From assembly GCF_030247185.1 (NCBI RefSeq), contig NC_080571.1, positions 164,458,352 to 164,522,351 on the forward strand: DNA of 64,000 nucleotides, in the 5' to 3' direction. Of the stretch, positions 47,226-59,856 are shown one piece after another; the first letter of the stretch is position 1; each line of letters opens with the position of its first letter. The DNA comes from Malaya genurostris. Taxonomy: Eukaryota > Arthropoda > Insecta > Diptera > Culicidae. Below the pieces are notes generated by a model that worked only from the letters and a program-made list of their open reading frames with translations, ran no database searches and was not told the DNA's origin. The position numbers and the translations under genes were made by a program.

Positions 47226-48272
47226 CTAATTTTAGCAGTTATCAATTCCGTTGTGCATAAAAATTGTTTAGATCTTTTGTCCAATACAAATACATAATTA
47301 TTTTTAGAGTTTAGGTATATTTATCAAAATTTTTATGATTTTCAGTGAAATCCAAGTTTCGGTTTTTTGTAAATTTTGTTCATAATAAATTTCCAACTAA
47401 AATAATAAAAAAAAATATATGTCATAGGATTCAAAAGTTTTGATTTGATTTTGTTTGGCAAAATTTTCCCAATAATAGAAATTCTCTGTATTTGTACCAA
47501 ATTTCTTGAGATTCTTTGAATGGATATATAATTTTGGTCATCAATACATTGTTTTTGGTAATGATTGCAATATTTTGAATCAAAAAAATGTACATGTCAT
47601 CGCTTTATCATCTGTGAAAAAAAAATGAAAAATTCATATATATTTATAAATTCATCGATTTTTTTATGTTTTCTTTTGATTGTGCAGGAATGGTAGTTGA
47701 GCGAAAATTATAGCTGGTATCACTAGCAATCGAATGATGTGTAAAAATATATAGGTGATCGCTTTGAATTTCGAGACAGTTACGATCATTGTAAAAAGTC
47801 TCACCTTTTCTTTGGTCATCTATTTACAGTTTTCATTATAACTTTGGGTAGACAACCTCATTTTTCGTTTTTTTCAGTGCATTTTATTTCTAGAAGTATT
47901 AACAACCTTTCCAATGGCGAACAAATTTTGAAGATCGGTTGACTAACAACAAAGTTATGACTCGGTAAAGTTGAAGTATGCAATATTTTTCATGCGACGT
48001 TTATGCCAAAGGAAAGAAAATAGGAAAGCAGATAGGGCATATTGGTCTCGTGAAAAAAACTTGGAACGGGAAAAATCAAATTTTCATTGGTTTTTCTTTA
48101 CCAATAATTTCCTACAAAGTTTTTGAATCAATCTACGAAATTCACAAAATTCGAGGGTGTAAAATTTATTGAGGTTCGTTGAAAAACAGCTGAGCTATGA
48201 GAGCTCAAAATTACCGTTTAAACTTTTTTTGAGGCTTGGTATTTGGAGTGTTAAACTTATATACATAGACTC
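47226..48272. repeat. Right arm of the long inverted repeat
   Basis: Imperfect reverse complement of 37627-38679, single copy of the inner 326-bp part. It ends with GAGGCTTGGT and GGAGTGTTAAAC, mirroring the left outer end. Confidence 0.9.
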
Positions 48273-48426
48273 ATCTGCACTATGAGAAGATTTTCATAAA
48301 CTGTGTGCTTTAAGAGTAAAAATATTACTAAATGACGTTCTTATAACGTTTTTCGTCAAAGAAACCTTATACGAGTGATATCGTGGAATAAAATCAATGA
48401 TCAATTCGTGGATTATTGTGATCAGT

Positions 48427-48443
48427 TCATTGTTGTGGTGTAT
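48427..48443. repeat. Left copy of 17-bp direct repeat (target duplication)
   Basis: TCATTGTTGTGGTGTAT, identical to 52461-52477, directly followed by a run of T (48443-48450). Length and T-run fit the 3' side of a reverse-strand poly(A) retrotransposon insertion. Confidence 0.85.
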
Positions 48444-48450
48444 TTTTTTT

Positions 48451-50350
48451 GCCTTTCTCATATAGAAAGGTTATGCAATCACTTGAAAAACCGACTAGTG
48501 AAAATTGGCCCGGAGGGCCAAGTGTCATATACCATTCGACTCAGTTCATCGAGCTGAGCAATGTCTGTCTGTGTGTGTGTATGTATGTGTGTGTATGTGT
48601 CAAATAATCTCACTAGGTTTTCTCAGAGATGGCTGAACCGATTTTGACAAACTAGGATTCAAATGGAAGGTCTCGTGGTCCCATACGGAATTCCTGAATT
48701 TCATCCGGATCCGACTTCCGGTTCCGGAATTATAGGGTAAAGTATGTTCAATATTGTACACCGTCACTTAAACCGGCGAAACAAAACACGTGAAAAATTT
48801 TCTAAACTGGTCTCAAAACTACACAAATCGATAGTCATTATCAGTAGGCAACTGAACAAACCGATTCCGGCTATCCTGGTTCCCGGTATCCGGTTCCGGA
48901 AGTACCGGAAATAGTGGTCATAATGGATCTCACTCACTTTTCTCAGCGATGGTTTGACCGATTTCCACAAGCTTAGATTCAAATGTAAGGACTTTCGGTT
49001 CCATACTAAATTCCCGAATTTCATCCGGATCCGACTTCCGGTTCCGGAATTATAGGGTAAAGTGTGTTCAATATTGTACACCGTCACTTAAACCGGCAAA
49101 GCAAAAAACGTGCAAATTTTTCTAAACTGGTCTCAAAACTACAAAAATCGATAGTCATAATCAGTAGGCAACTAAACAAACCAATTCCGGCTATCCTGGT
49201 TCCCGGTATCCGGTTCCGGAAGTACCAGAAATAGTGGTCATATATAAAACAATGAATCTCACTCACTTTTCTCAGCGATGGTTTCACCGATTTCCACAAA
49301 CTTAGATTCAAATGTTCTTGGTAATGATTGCAATATTTTGAGTTCTTCCGGTCTCATAAGGAATTCCTGAATTTCATCCAGATCCGACTCCCGGTTCCGG
49401 AATTATAGGGTAAAATGTGTTCAATATTGTACACCGTCACTTAAACCGGCGAAACAAAACACGTGAAAATTTTTCTAAACTGATCTCAAAACTACACAAA
49501 TCGATAGTCATTATCAGTAGGCAACTAAACAAACCGATTCCGGCTATCCTGGTTCCCGGTATCCGGTTCCGGAAGTGCCAGATATAGTGGTCATATATAC
49601 CAAAATGGATCTCACTCACTTTTCTCAGCGATGGTTTGACCGATTTCCACAAACTTAGATTTAAATAAAAGTACTTCCGGTCCCATACATAATTCCTGAA
49701 TTTCGTCCGGATCCGACTTCCGGTTCCGGAATTATAGGGTAAAGTGTGTTCAATATTGTACACCGTCACTTAAACCGGCGAAACAAAAAACGTGAAAATT
49801 TTTCTAAACTGGTCTCAAAACTACACAAATCGATATTCATTATCAGTAGACGACTAAACAAACCGATTCCGGCTATCCTGGTTTCCAGTATCCGGTTCCG
49901 GAAGTACCAAAAATTGTGGTCATATATACCAAAATGGATCCCACTCACTTTTCTCAGCGATGGTTTAACCGATTTCCACAAACTTAGATTCAAATGAAAG
50001 GTCTCCCGGTCCCATACGGAATTCCTGAATTTCATTTGAATCCGACATCCGAATCCGGAGTTATAGGGTGCGTACTAGAAGAGTTTGTGTGTCATGTTAG
50101 TTGGTGGCCGTACGAACCGACTTCGGTTATACCGGTTCTCGGGCTCCGGTGCCGGAAGTGCATATAATAGTGAACCCATTTTGTTCTCTTAAGGATGGCT
50201 TACGCAATCAAAGCACTGTTATATTCTGTATGCTATGCATAAACAATCACTTGGTTTCTTTCAAAAATCGAAGAGAAAATTTTTGAATAGAATACCACAA
50301 TATTATATGTACATGAAAAAGGCATCATTACACCACTAGGTGGATTAAAA
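48451..50350. repeat. Dispersed repeat with five tandem units of about 330 bp
   Basis: Starts with the hairpin GCCTTTCTCATATAGAAAGG and contains GGCCAAGTGTCATATACC and TCGACTCAGTTCATCGAGC. Five units are marked by CTCAG(A/C)GATGG at 48623, 48943, 49271, 49624 and 49953, with TCCGACTTCCGGTTCCGG and CACCGTCACTTAAACCGG in each. It ends at CACCACTAGGTGG (50331-50343). The third interval is 353 bp because of a 24-25-bp insertion. Reverse-strand frames in this array are repeat artefacts. Confidence 0.93.
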
Positions 50351-52460
50351 CAGGTTTTTTTTTCAAATAACTATTTATTGGAATATGAGTTGAAAATTAA
50401 ATTATTAAGATTTAAATTGGGTGTTCAGCCACAAGTGGTGACTTCTCAGCCCTATTATATATATGATTTGGTTATTACCATGAGGACATTATTTGCTTCC
50501 GCAATTCTGAGATTTTTGTGTAGGGAAAATTCTAAACCTACTTGTATTGTGTAATGGGGAAAAGGAACTTATATACTAACTTACTAACTAATACAGAGAG
50601 CGAATCGATTCAATTGAAGATTGCATCGATATTTGTCGGAATTTGCTTATAATATTATTTGACATTACATTTAATGGTTCTATATTTGTGAGTCTGTGTA
50701 ACTCATTTGTACTAAACCAGGGAGGACGCTTCAAAATCATTTTCAGAATTTTATTCTGAATCCTTTGAAGCGTTTTCTTCCTGGTGGAACAACAACTTGA
50801 CCAAATTGGTACTGCATAAAGCATGGCTGGTCTGAAAATTTGTTTATGAATTAACAACTTGTTTTTTAGACCGATCTTAGAATTTCTGTTTATAAGAGGA
50901 TATAAACATTTAATATATTTGTTACACTTTGCCTGGATTCCTTCAATGTGATCCTTGAAAGTAAATTTTTTGTCATACGTTAAACCTAAGTATTTAGCTT
51001 GATCAGACCATGTCAATTCCAAGCCATTCAATGTGAGAATGTGATTATTGTTTGGTTTAAGAAAAGAAGCTCTTGGCTTGTGAGGAAAGATAATCAATTG
51101 CGTTTTTGCTGCATTTGGTTTAATTTTCCATTTTGACAGATAATCACTGAAAATATTTAAACTTCTTTGTAGGCGACTGTAGATCACTCTTAGATTTCTA
51201 CCTGTGGCTAACAGACTAGTGTCGTCACAGAATAGCGATTTCTGACAACCAACGGGTAGATTTGGAAGATCGGCTCGTACGGGTAGCAATTCAGATTTAC
51301 TATTCTAATAGCTAACCTGAAGAGTACGATCAGTTAAATAATTTTGAATCATTTTGATCAAATATATAGGAAACTGAAAATCAGACATTTTTACTATTAA
51401 ACCTTTGTGCCAAAAACTGTTGAATGCTTTTTCTATGTCTAGAAGAGTAACTCCAGTGGATAACCCAGAAGATTTATTTGCTTTTATCATGTTCGTAACT
51501 CTTACAAGTTGATGAGTAGTTGAATGTTCATGACGAAATCCAAACTGTTCTGGTAAAAAAATTGAATTCTCATTTATATGAGACATTCTCAACAAGATAA
51601 TTTTTTCAAAAAGTTTACTGATAGAAGAAAGTAAGCTAATTGGTCGATAACTTGATGTTTCTGCTGGATTTTTATCAGGTTTCAGGATAGGAATTACTTA
51701 AGCGGTTTTCCATCTTTTTGGGAAGTAAGCTAATGAAAAACACTTGCTGAAAATTTTAACCAGGAGTCTCAAGGCAACATCGGGAAGATTTTTAATAAGA
51801 ATATCAAAAATTCCATCATTACCAGGAGTCTTCATGTTTTTGAGTTTCCTAATAATTGATTTAATTTCGTCAAAATTCGTCTCAATAATGTCATCGTGTG
51901 ATAACACTTGGGTTGAAATATGCTCATATTTGAGTGAAACTTCATTTTCAATAGGACTCACAACGTTCAAATTAAAATTGTGTACACTCTCGAACTGCTG
52001 AGCAAGTTTTTGAGCTTTTTCACCATTTGTAAGAAGTATTTGATTTCCTTCCTTGAGAGCAGGAATTGGTTTCTGAGGTTTCTTAAGAACCGTAGAAAGT
52101 TTCCAGAAAGGTTTAGAATATGGTTTAATTTGTTCAACTTCATTAGCGAAATTTTCATTTCGCAAAAGAGTTATGTTTAATTTCTTTTTGTAAATCCTTA
52201 ACTATGTTTTTCATAGCAGGATCACGAGAACGTTGATATTGTCGTCGACGAACATTCTTCAACCGAATGAGCAGTTGAAGATTGTCATCGATGATATGAG
52301 AATTTAATTTATTTTGCGCTTTGGGAACTGAAAGATTTCTAGCTTCGATAATGTAATGATTCAAATTATCAATTGCTGTGTCGATGTCCGCAGAATTTTC
52401 TAAAATAGTTTCATGATCCACATGATTTTCAATGTGAGATCTGTAATCCAACCAATTAGC
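50351..52460 (-). pseudogene. Juan-like (Jockey-clade) non-LTR ORF2, 5'-truncated
   Basis: Reverse strand from 52460: linker (MDYRSHIENHVDHETILENS, LPVRADLP downstream), RT with KTPGNDGIFD, YFPKRWKTA, YRPISLLSSISKLFE, PEQFGFRHEHSTTHQL, LLDIEKAFNSFWHKGL and SLFCDDTSL (usual FADD reads FCDD). The conserved C terminus follows, with WSSCCSTRKKTLQRIQNK. Between PVRA and DLPNLP the GVPQGS...LYN block expected in Jockey RTs is absent, a deletion of roughly 18 codons. Stops near 51710 and 51300. The 3' UTR reaches an A-tail at 50351-50358. Similarity to Juan is from memory of Jockey-clade motifs. Confidence 0.85.
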
Positions 52461-52477
52461 TCATTGTTGTGGTGTAT
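52461..52477. repeat. Right copy of 17-bp direct repeat (target duplication)
   Basis: TCATTGTTGTGGTGTAT, exact match of 48427-48443, directly at the 5' truncation point of the Juan-like fragment. Confidence 0.85.
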
Positions 52478-54290
52478 GATTGCTAATAGTATACCTTAAA
52501 AAGTTGACCTGCAACTAACATATTGCATAACATACCCTATTCGAATGTCAATGTTGTAAGAGAGTAGTCGTGTTTGAGGATCTCCAAGATCTGTTTCAAG
52601 CTCATCCTTTTTGTAAGACTGGAACTAATGTTTTGAAAATTCATACAGGTTTTCGCTCGGCTCTTAGATTGTTTTGAATGAGGTTTTTCTTTTCATTGAA
52701 ATATCTAATAGGTTCTTTGATACTTCCCAAGTAACAATTCGAATGCCTTATGGTTTTGATTGTAATTTATAGGAGTTTTGGTTTTTATACGTCCATCACT
52801 ACCTGTTTTATGACAGCTATAATAAGTGTCTCTTTTGACAAGTAATATAGTTTTTAAAGTGTCTATAAAACCCTTTACCTAGACTAACTATTTTACTAAA
52901 AATAAAAAAAAATGTACTTTATATTGCAGTCAAAAATTTTCTTTAAAAAATTATTGTCAGTTGAATTCTTTCATAAATCTAGTTTTGTGTGTGTGTGTTC
53001 ATTTAATGACAGTATCAGTCAAAGCAAATTTGAGGGTTCTAAAGTACATTTATTATACTCTTGTTGTGGGCTATTTGATTTATTGCTTCTTAGGTTAAGT
53101 GTTGCATTAAAGAAAATTTCATGGCTGCCATTATGCCGTAGCCTTTATTGATATCAAAAAAATTCCGAAGTGCAAAAACGGGGAAATATGATGGACTTCA
53201 TGACTTTCATTTCTTAAAACGTATGTACAAGTTTTAACGGCACGAAATAGTTTTATACAAAAATGACGACGAGTCACAGAAAATTTATCTGTTGCCTTAT
53301 TTGTGTAATCATACAACAAAGTTTATTGTTCAAAAGAATCGTGTCAGTCCTATTTCTGTTTTTTTCAATCGTGAATGAACAGAAAAGTTTTTTTTTGTGT
53401 TTCAAAATTAAAATTTTATCTGCTTATATATTTTTCAGCGGACTTTTCAACAATCTGAACGTTAGTATTGATAATGAATAATATTACAAACTGCAATTAC
53501 ACGCTTTCTTTACAACATATATTTGATGCAGGTTATCTCTGTCTTTACCGGAAGGGCACCGAATCATTGGATACTCTAAAACGTAATATTGGATTGATTG
53601 TGGTATGTAAATAAATATTATAAATGTATGTAATACAAATGTAATTGGAATTCCTAACAAATATATACATTGAAGAAAAATGTACCAAAAACAATCCTTC
53701 AAATTATTTCGAAAGAAATCGTTTCACTCGTAAAAACAAAACTACATGAATAATTTTAATAAACAAAAGCGTAAATTGAAATACTAATCATTTCAAGTTA
53801 ATATCCTATCATTTATTTCAACTGCCAAGTTTGTAAATTCAAAGCACTATAAATATTAACTTTGTCCAAAATTAGTTCATTTTAAACTGATTTCACAAAT
53901 TGAATTTACTATGAAATTGTTTATCAAGAAATTGACAGGAACGCACAAGTAAAATGTTTGTTGGTATTATCAAAATATTTATTGCAACAAGCTAATCCAC
54001 TGAGAAAAATTAAATATCTAGTTTTGTTGTTTCAAACCCAAATTTAGTTATATTTACAAAATTTTTCTCTGCAAAATTTTTCTTTTTTACAAATTTTTGA
54101 TTTTTAACAAACTTTGAATTGAATTTGTATCCTTATTCTAACTTACAGTTACTTCCCCCGCACATCAAACCAGATTGAATATTGAAACTTTTCAGTCATG
54201 GCCGATTATACAGCAAAAATCAGAAAGAGACAGATGAGCAATAGACAGCGAAAATGAGGAGATGTAGATGTAGAAAAAGAAAGAGACTGA
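52478..54290. other. AT-rich region without recognisable gene
   Basis: Short frames only, with no domain, tandem repeat or element end identified. This is the longest stretch that could be unique host intergenic DNA. Confidence 0.55.
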
Positions 54291-54293
54291 TTG

Positions 54294-55010
54294 TTAATGT
54301 GAGAGAGAGTACAACAAACCAGAGTATGCTGCGTTCAAATTATGTGTATCGGTTCTGAAATTGATGGTGGAACCGTCTGTGAAAATGTGACACATTTCTA
54401 AAATCTGCAGTGCATTGATTCTGTTGTCTTGATCTAGAATCTTTGCACTGTCCAAATCAAAACTGTGTTCAGATTCAATCATATGAACCATCAACGCTGT
54501 CTTTTTGTATTCATCCGCTTTGCTCTCAGTCTGATCGGTGTCCGACGAGACGAATTTTTGGTACCGCTGTATCAAGGAACGGTGCCCAGACAACCGCTGT
54601 TTCAGTTGCTGTGTGGTTAAGCCAATATATGAGCTAGCGCACTCTATGCACGGAATGCGATAGATTACATTGCGCCTTGAAAGCTTCGAGATGGAATCCT
54701 TAAGCTTTGAAAAAAGTGATGCGTTTGTCTTTATGCACTTGAACCCCAAACGCACATTTTTGTGGTTCCTCTTAATAATCTTAGCTAGAGCAGGGGTAAG
54801 TGCATCTACATGATGAAGCGACCGGTACACCGTTTGGCCACTATTGCTTTCGTTTCGGTTGTCATCGCTCACTTTGTTCACAAATTTATTTATCAGTCTG
54901 TTGATAAGTGAACTTGGATAATTGTTGCGGGTCAAATAATCACGCACTGTTTTCTTTTTCTCTACTAAAGATTTGCACGTTGACACCCGAAACACTCTCC
55001 CAATGAAACC
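54294..55010 (-). pseudogene. Penelope-like element C terminus with GIY-YIG endonuclease
   Basis: A 233-codon open frame. RNVIYRIPCIECASSYIGLT (about residues 110-130) has the IY...YIG spacing, followed by QQLKQRLSGHRS, the start of a GIY-YIG nuclease fold, then HMIESEHSFDLDSAKILDQD. The upstream RVFRVSTCKSLVEKKKTVRDYLTRN and NNYPSSLINRLINKF are the Penelope RT-to-endonuclease linker. The RT is absent upstream, so the copy is 5'-truncated. Although the frame is open, there is no start or full domain set. GIY-YIG makes the target nick in these elements. Confidence 0.85.
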
Positions 55011-55164
55011 GGTTGCCGTGCCCTATGCACAAATAGGTTAACCCCTAAATGATCATGAACGTATTACCGATCACGCTTACGTAAAGTAAATTTGCCATCT
55101 TTACATTTTAAAGGAATTCCTTCTTCATATTCTTACTTTTTAAGACTTTTAAGCAATGGTTTCG

Positions 55165-55480
55165 ATATGTAAGGCTATGCAATTACTGTGAAAATCGACT
55201 TTTCAACCGAGGCCCGGAGGGACTCACTTTTTTCAGAGATAGCTGAACCAATTTTGACAAACTTATGTTCAAATAAAAGCCTGGAATTAAATTTTATATG
55301 GATCATATTTTTTTCTGTGTGAATATTACAGAAAAAATGTGCACTCCATTTTCTCAAAAACGGCTCAACCGATTTCCAAAAACTTAGATTCAAGTGAAGG
55401 GTTTTATAGTTTCCTAAATATTTGTGAAACATTTTATCCGGATCCAACTTCCGGTTCCGGAACTAAAGCGAGATAAGTGG
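55165..55480. repeat. Dispersed-repeat fragment
   Basis: GGCCCGGAGGGACTCAC, AGATAGCTGAACCAATTTTG and GGATCCAACTTCCGGTTCCGG are worn blocks of the 48451-50350 family. Confidence 0.7.
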
Positions 55481-55692
55481 AAAATTACCAATTTCATTAG
55501 TATTGTTTTACGAACGATGGTCAAAAACAGGTACAAATTATAAAAAAACTGCCTGATAAATTCATCTAGTTTGCAGAGGTTATTAGGTTGTGAGCAAGAA
55601 ATCAACGTCAAGAACGTCAATGAATTGAAAATTATTTGAAAAGATATGCAATTTTTACAACCGATAGTCCACTAATACCGTGCCGGTGATGT

Positions 55693-55880
<188 letters not shown>

Positions 55881-55913
55881 CAGTTCGTGCTCGCATCTCA
55901 TCCGACACAGTCG
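55881..55913 (+). promoter_or_regulatory. Probable internal promoter: CAGTTCGT initiator plus DPE
   Basis: CAGTTC starts at 55881 directly after (TAA)n. With A+1 at 55882, AGTCG lies at +28 to +32 (55909-55913) and fits RGWYV. The layout equals that at 30231-30264. Confidence 0.55.
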
Positions 55914-55981
55914 AAAATTTCTTACGGTCGAGACGACAGAAACAAAGACAATACAGTGCAGTGAACAATAGAGTGTATGAA

Positions 55982-56586
55982 ATGAGCAAATATGATTTAA
56001 CAAGCCTGAAACTTGGCCTAAAAACCAAATTCAATTTGTATTGATTTCAAGCGCTGCAAAGTTAGACCAGCAGCAATCGAAATTGAAATTTTGCTTAAGA
56101 AACGAATGCATCTAAACGTTAATGATGTAAGTGAAATTCAATTCAACAAGGCGTCTAACTGTGTGTATATTATGTTCAAACGTGAAAGAGATGCAATTGC
56201 ATTTGCTCTGGTTAATAACGGGGTGCACAGTATTGATCACGACAATGTTAAATATAAAATCCCTGTGTACATGGTGGACAATGCCATAGAAGTACGCGTG
56301 CATGACCTTCCTTCGCAGATCAGAGATCAGTTCGTTCGGGAAAGTATGTCGCAGTACGCAGTTCTTCCCATCGAAAGGGAAGTATGTAGGAATTTTTCCC
56401 GGTATCCGGAATGGCGTGCGAGTGGTACGTATGCAAATACGTAAACAAATTCCATCTTACATCATTTGTGATCAAGACGGAATACATCCGTGTAAAACGC
56501 TGATTATGTATGAAGATCAATTGGTAAATGTCTGTTTTGTAAACAACCTGCACACTACGGCAAACCTTGCACTGAAACTGCGGCAT
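55982..56586 (+). pseudogene. Retroelement ORF1 (gag-like) with CCHC knuckle, truncated
   Basis: Begins MSKYDLTSLKLGL at 55982, shifts frame near 56035, then reads KRMHLNVNDVSEIQFNK, VYIMFKRERDAIAFALVN, VKYKIPVYMVDNAIEVRVHDL and SQYAVLPIERE. It shifts again near 56390 and ends in a knuckle CLFCKQPAHYGKPC (C-x2-C-x4-H-x4-C) at about 56530-56570. Same protein family as 25057-26053. It is cut at about 56588 by a Penelope-like fragment. No ORF2 follows. Confidence 0.8.
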
Positions 56587-56587
56587 A

Positions 56588-56890
56588 TTTTTGAATTCTT
56601 CCACTAGCCATTTGGAGATTTTTTGGGTAGGGGCTCCTACTGAAGAGATGATTTCCCGCATTTCATTTCCAGGTTTATGGACTTTAGGTAATCCTTTGAT
56701 TTTTGGTAATGAAGGGTTAGGAACTTTGAGGCGGCTGAGATTGATATCGAAGTTAGAATTACATTCTATGAGAGTTTTATCTATTTTTTTAATAATTTCT
56801 GGAAGGGGGTCGAATCTTTGTTTCCTATAAGGTCCGTCATTAATTTTTTGGTTAGTTAAACAAAAGAGTTGTAGTTTAGGGAAATGCAAA
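56588..56890 (-). pseudogene. Penelope-like RT, N-terminal piece (inverted)
   Basis: Reverse strand gives NDGPYRKQRFDPLPEIIKK, then KIKGLPKVHKPGNEMREI and SSVGAPTQKISKWLVEEF, the early RT blocks of Penelope-like elements. It faces away from the downstream forward piece that carries later RT blocks; the two meet at 56890-56895. Confidence 0.82.
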
Positions 56891-56894
56891 GTAA

Positions 56895-58060
56895 GGTCTT
56901 ACCTTACTCTAACCCGGCTTTGCATGGATGTAAATTATTTCAAATTCAGAGGGGAATTTTATAAACAATTACAAGGGGCCCCAATGGGTAATCCGCTCTC
57001 CCCATTTTTATGCAAAATTATTTATGGCAAACCTCGAAGAACTTTTAAATAAACAAGGATTACTACCTAATCGCTGGTGGAGATACGTTGATGATATATT
57101 TTGCATCATCAAACGTAACGATTTGGAAAATATTTTGGATACAATCAACAATTTACATAGGAACATAAAATTCACCTGCGAGAGGGAGACAAACAACAGT
57201 TTACCTCTCTTAGATGTTCTTATTATACGGGAGGCAAAAACTTTATCTTTCGAAATATATAGGAAGCCGACCAATACAGAGCGAGTTATACCTAATATTT
57301 CTAACCATTCTCACCAACACAAAATGGCAGCATTTCACCATATGTTTCACAGAATGCTAACCTTGCCCCTCAGAGATGATGCGGTAGTGAAAGAGAAAAA
57401 TTTTATCTTCAAAATTGGAAAACTCAATGGATATCCGGAGCGCTCAATCCAAACAATCCTCGATAAGAAATGAAGATCATTGAAAAAAATATCACTTACA
57501 ACTTTGACCCCACTATCAGAAAACTTGGAAAGAATATCGGTAGACTTCAACTCTAACATGGCATATCCACTTAAATCAAAATTAAAACCCTTTGGCTTGG
57601 ATTTAGTGTTCAGTAGTACTAGCAACCAGTTGAAAACTTTACTAGGATCTACAAAAGATCCTACTGACAAATTGAAAAAATCGGGGGTATACAAAATTTC
57701 ATGTTCTCATTGTGATAAATTATACATTGGACAAACAAAGACATCATTAGATATCCGTTTCAAGGAACACATAGCGAAAAAAGGGAAAAGCATCCAAGGA
57801 TTTGGAACGAGGTTTATCACACCATTTCAAGTCGAAAGTAGCAGAGCATGCCTTTTCCGAAAACCACGATTTCACTACAAATGACATAAAAATTTTAAGA
57901 CAAATTTCCAACCCATGGAAATTAGATTCGCAGAAAGTCTAGAAATTTTCAAACATAATTCCACTTCTTTACTAAAAAGAGACCAAGGAAATAGGTCTTA
58001 CTGGCTCTTTAAGTTACTACCTACACACAGGGGACAGACAAACATAGAAAACACTTAACC
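56895..58060 (+). pseudogene. Penelope-like RT (late part) and GIY-YIG endonuclease
   Basis: Forward frames: QLQGAPMGNPLSPFLCK, ANLEELL, RWWRYVDDIFCI (catalytic YVDD at about 57085), LPLLDVLIIREAKTLSFEIYRKPT and HKMAAFHHM, then a stop at 57471. Next come SGVYKISCSHCDKLYIGQTK (IY...YIG) and RFKEHI at 57680-57770, then after a frameshift DIKILRQISNPWKLD, SLEIFKHNS and LLKRDQGN near 57990. The order RT then GIY-YIG is diagnostic of Penelope-like elements. Several frame breaks. It may share origin with the inverted piece at 56588-56890. Confidence 0.9.
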
Positions 58061-59338
<1,278 letters not shown>

Positions 59339-59856
59339 GTTTGTTGTTCTTTTGCACTAGCACTCGTGATTCTAGTATATATATCGAAATGACAGTAGAG
59401 CACGTAAGCACAGCCAAAATGCATTTAACGAAAGTGAGAAGTTGATAATAAGAGGTGAGAGGAGTAAAATGCATCTAAATACAACATAAAAGTTAGAGAG
59501 AAAGCTCAGCGATATGCAAATTGCTTTATCTTTGTGCGCTACGTCTTTTTAGTACCAAATCAGTCTTAGAAAACCTTTCGTAGTGAACGGATCGATTACC
59601 ACTTAAATATGTTAGTCTTTTCTGCTGTAGTACGTAGTTAACTTTAATTAAATATAGTTCATGTCGATTTTTCTTGAAATAAAGTAGTTTAGTATCAAGG
59701 CATAGTATTAGATGTATCAAACTGACCATTTATTAGATGTATTAGATGTATCAAACTGACCATTTATTAGATGTATTAGATGTATCAAACTGACCATTTA
59801 GTCCCGAGAGCAACCAGCAACAATGCTAGATTAACTATTCCGGACAATATCTGCAT
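59339..59856 (+). repeat. Possible 5' part of a BEL/Pao LTR, with 34-bp tandem triplet
   Basis: Begins TGTTTGTTGTTC after the AAT tract and contains a polyadenylation-like GAAATAAAG at about 59678. Three copies of a 34-bp unit with GATGTATCAAACTGACC sit at 59711, 59745 and 59779. I suspect this is the upstream part of the LTR whose end lies at 63066-63160, interrupted by the non-LTR element. There is no second LTR in the window to prove it. Confidence 0.35.

Noticed and set aside
48764..50035. Several similar reverse-strand ORFs (LNLSLWKSVKPSLRK repeated)
   Set aside because: Same frame repeated through the 330-bp dispersed-repeat units; composition does not suggest a protein.
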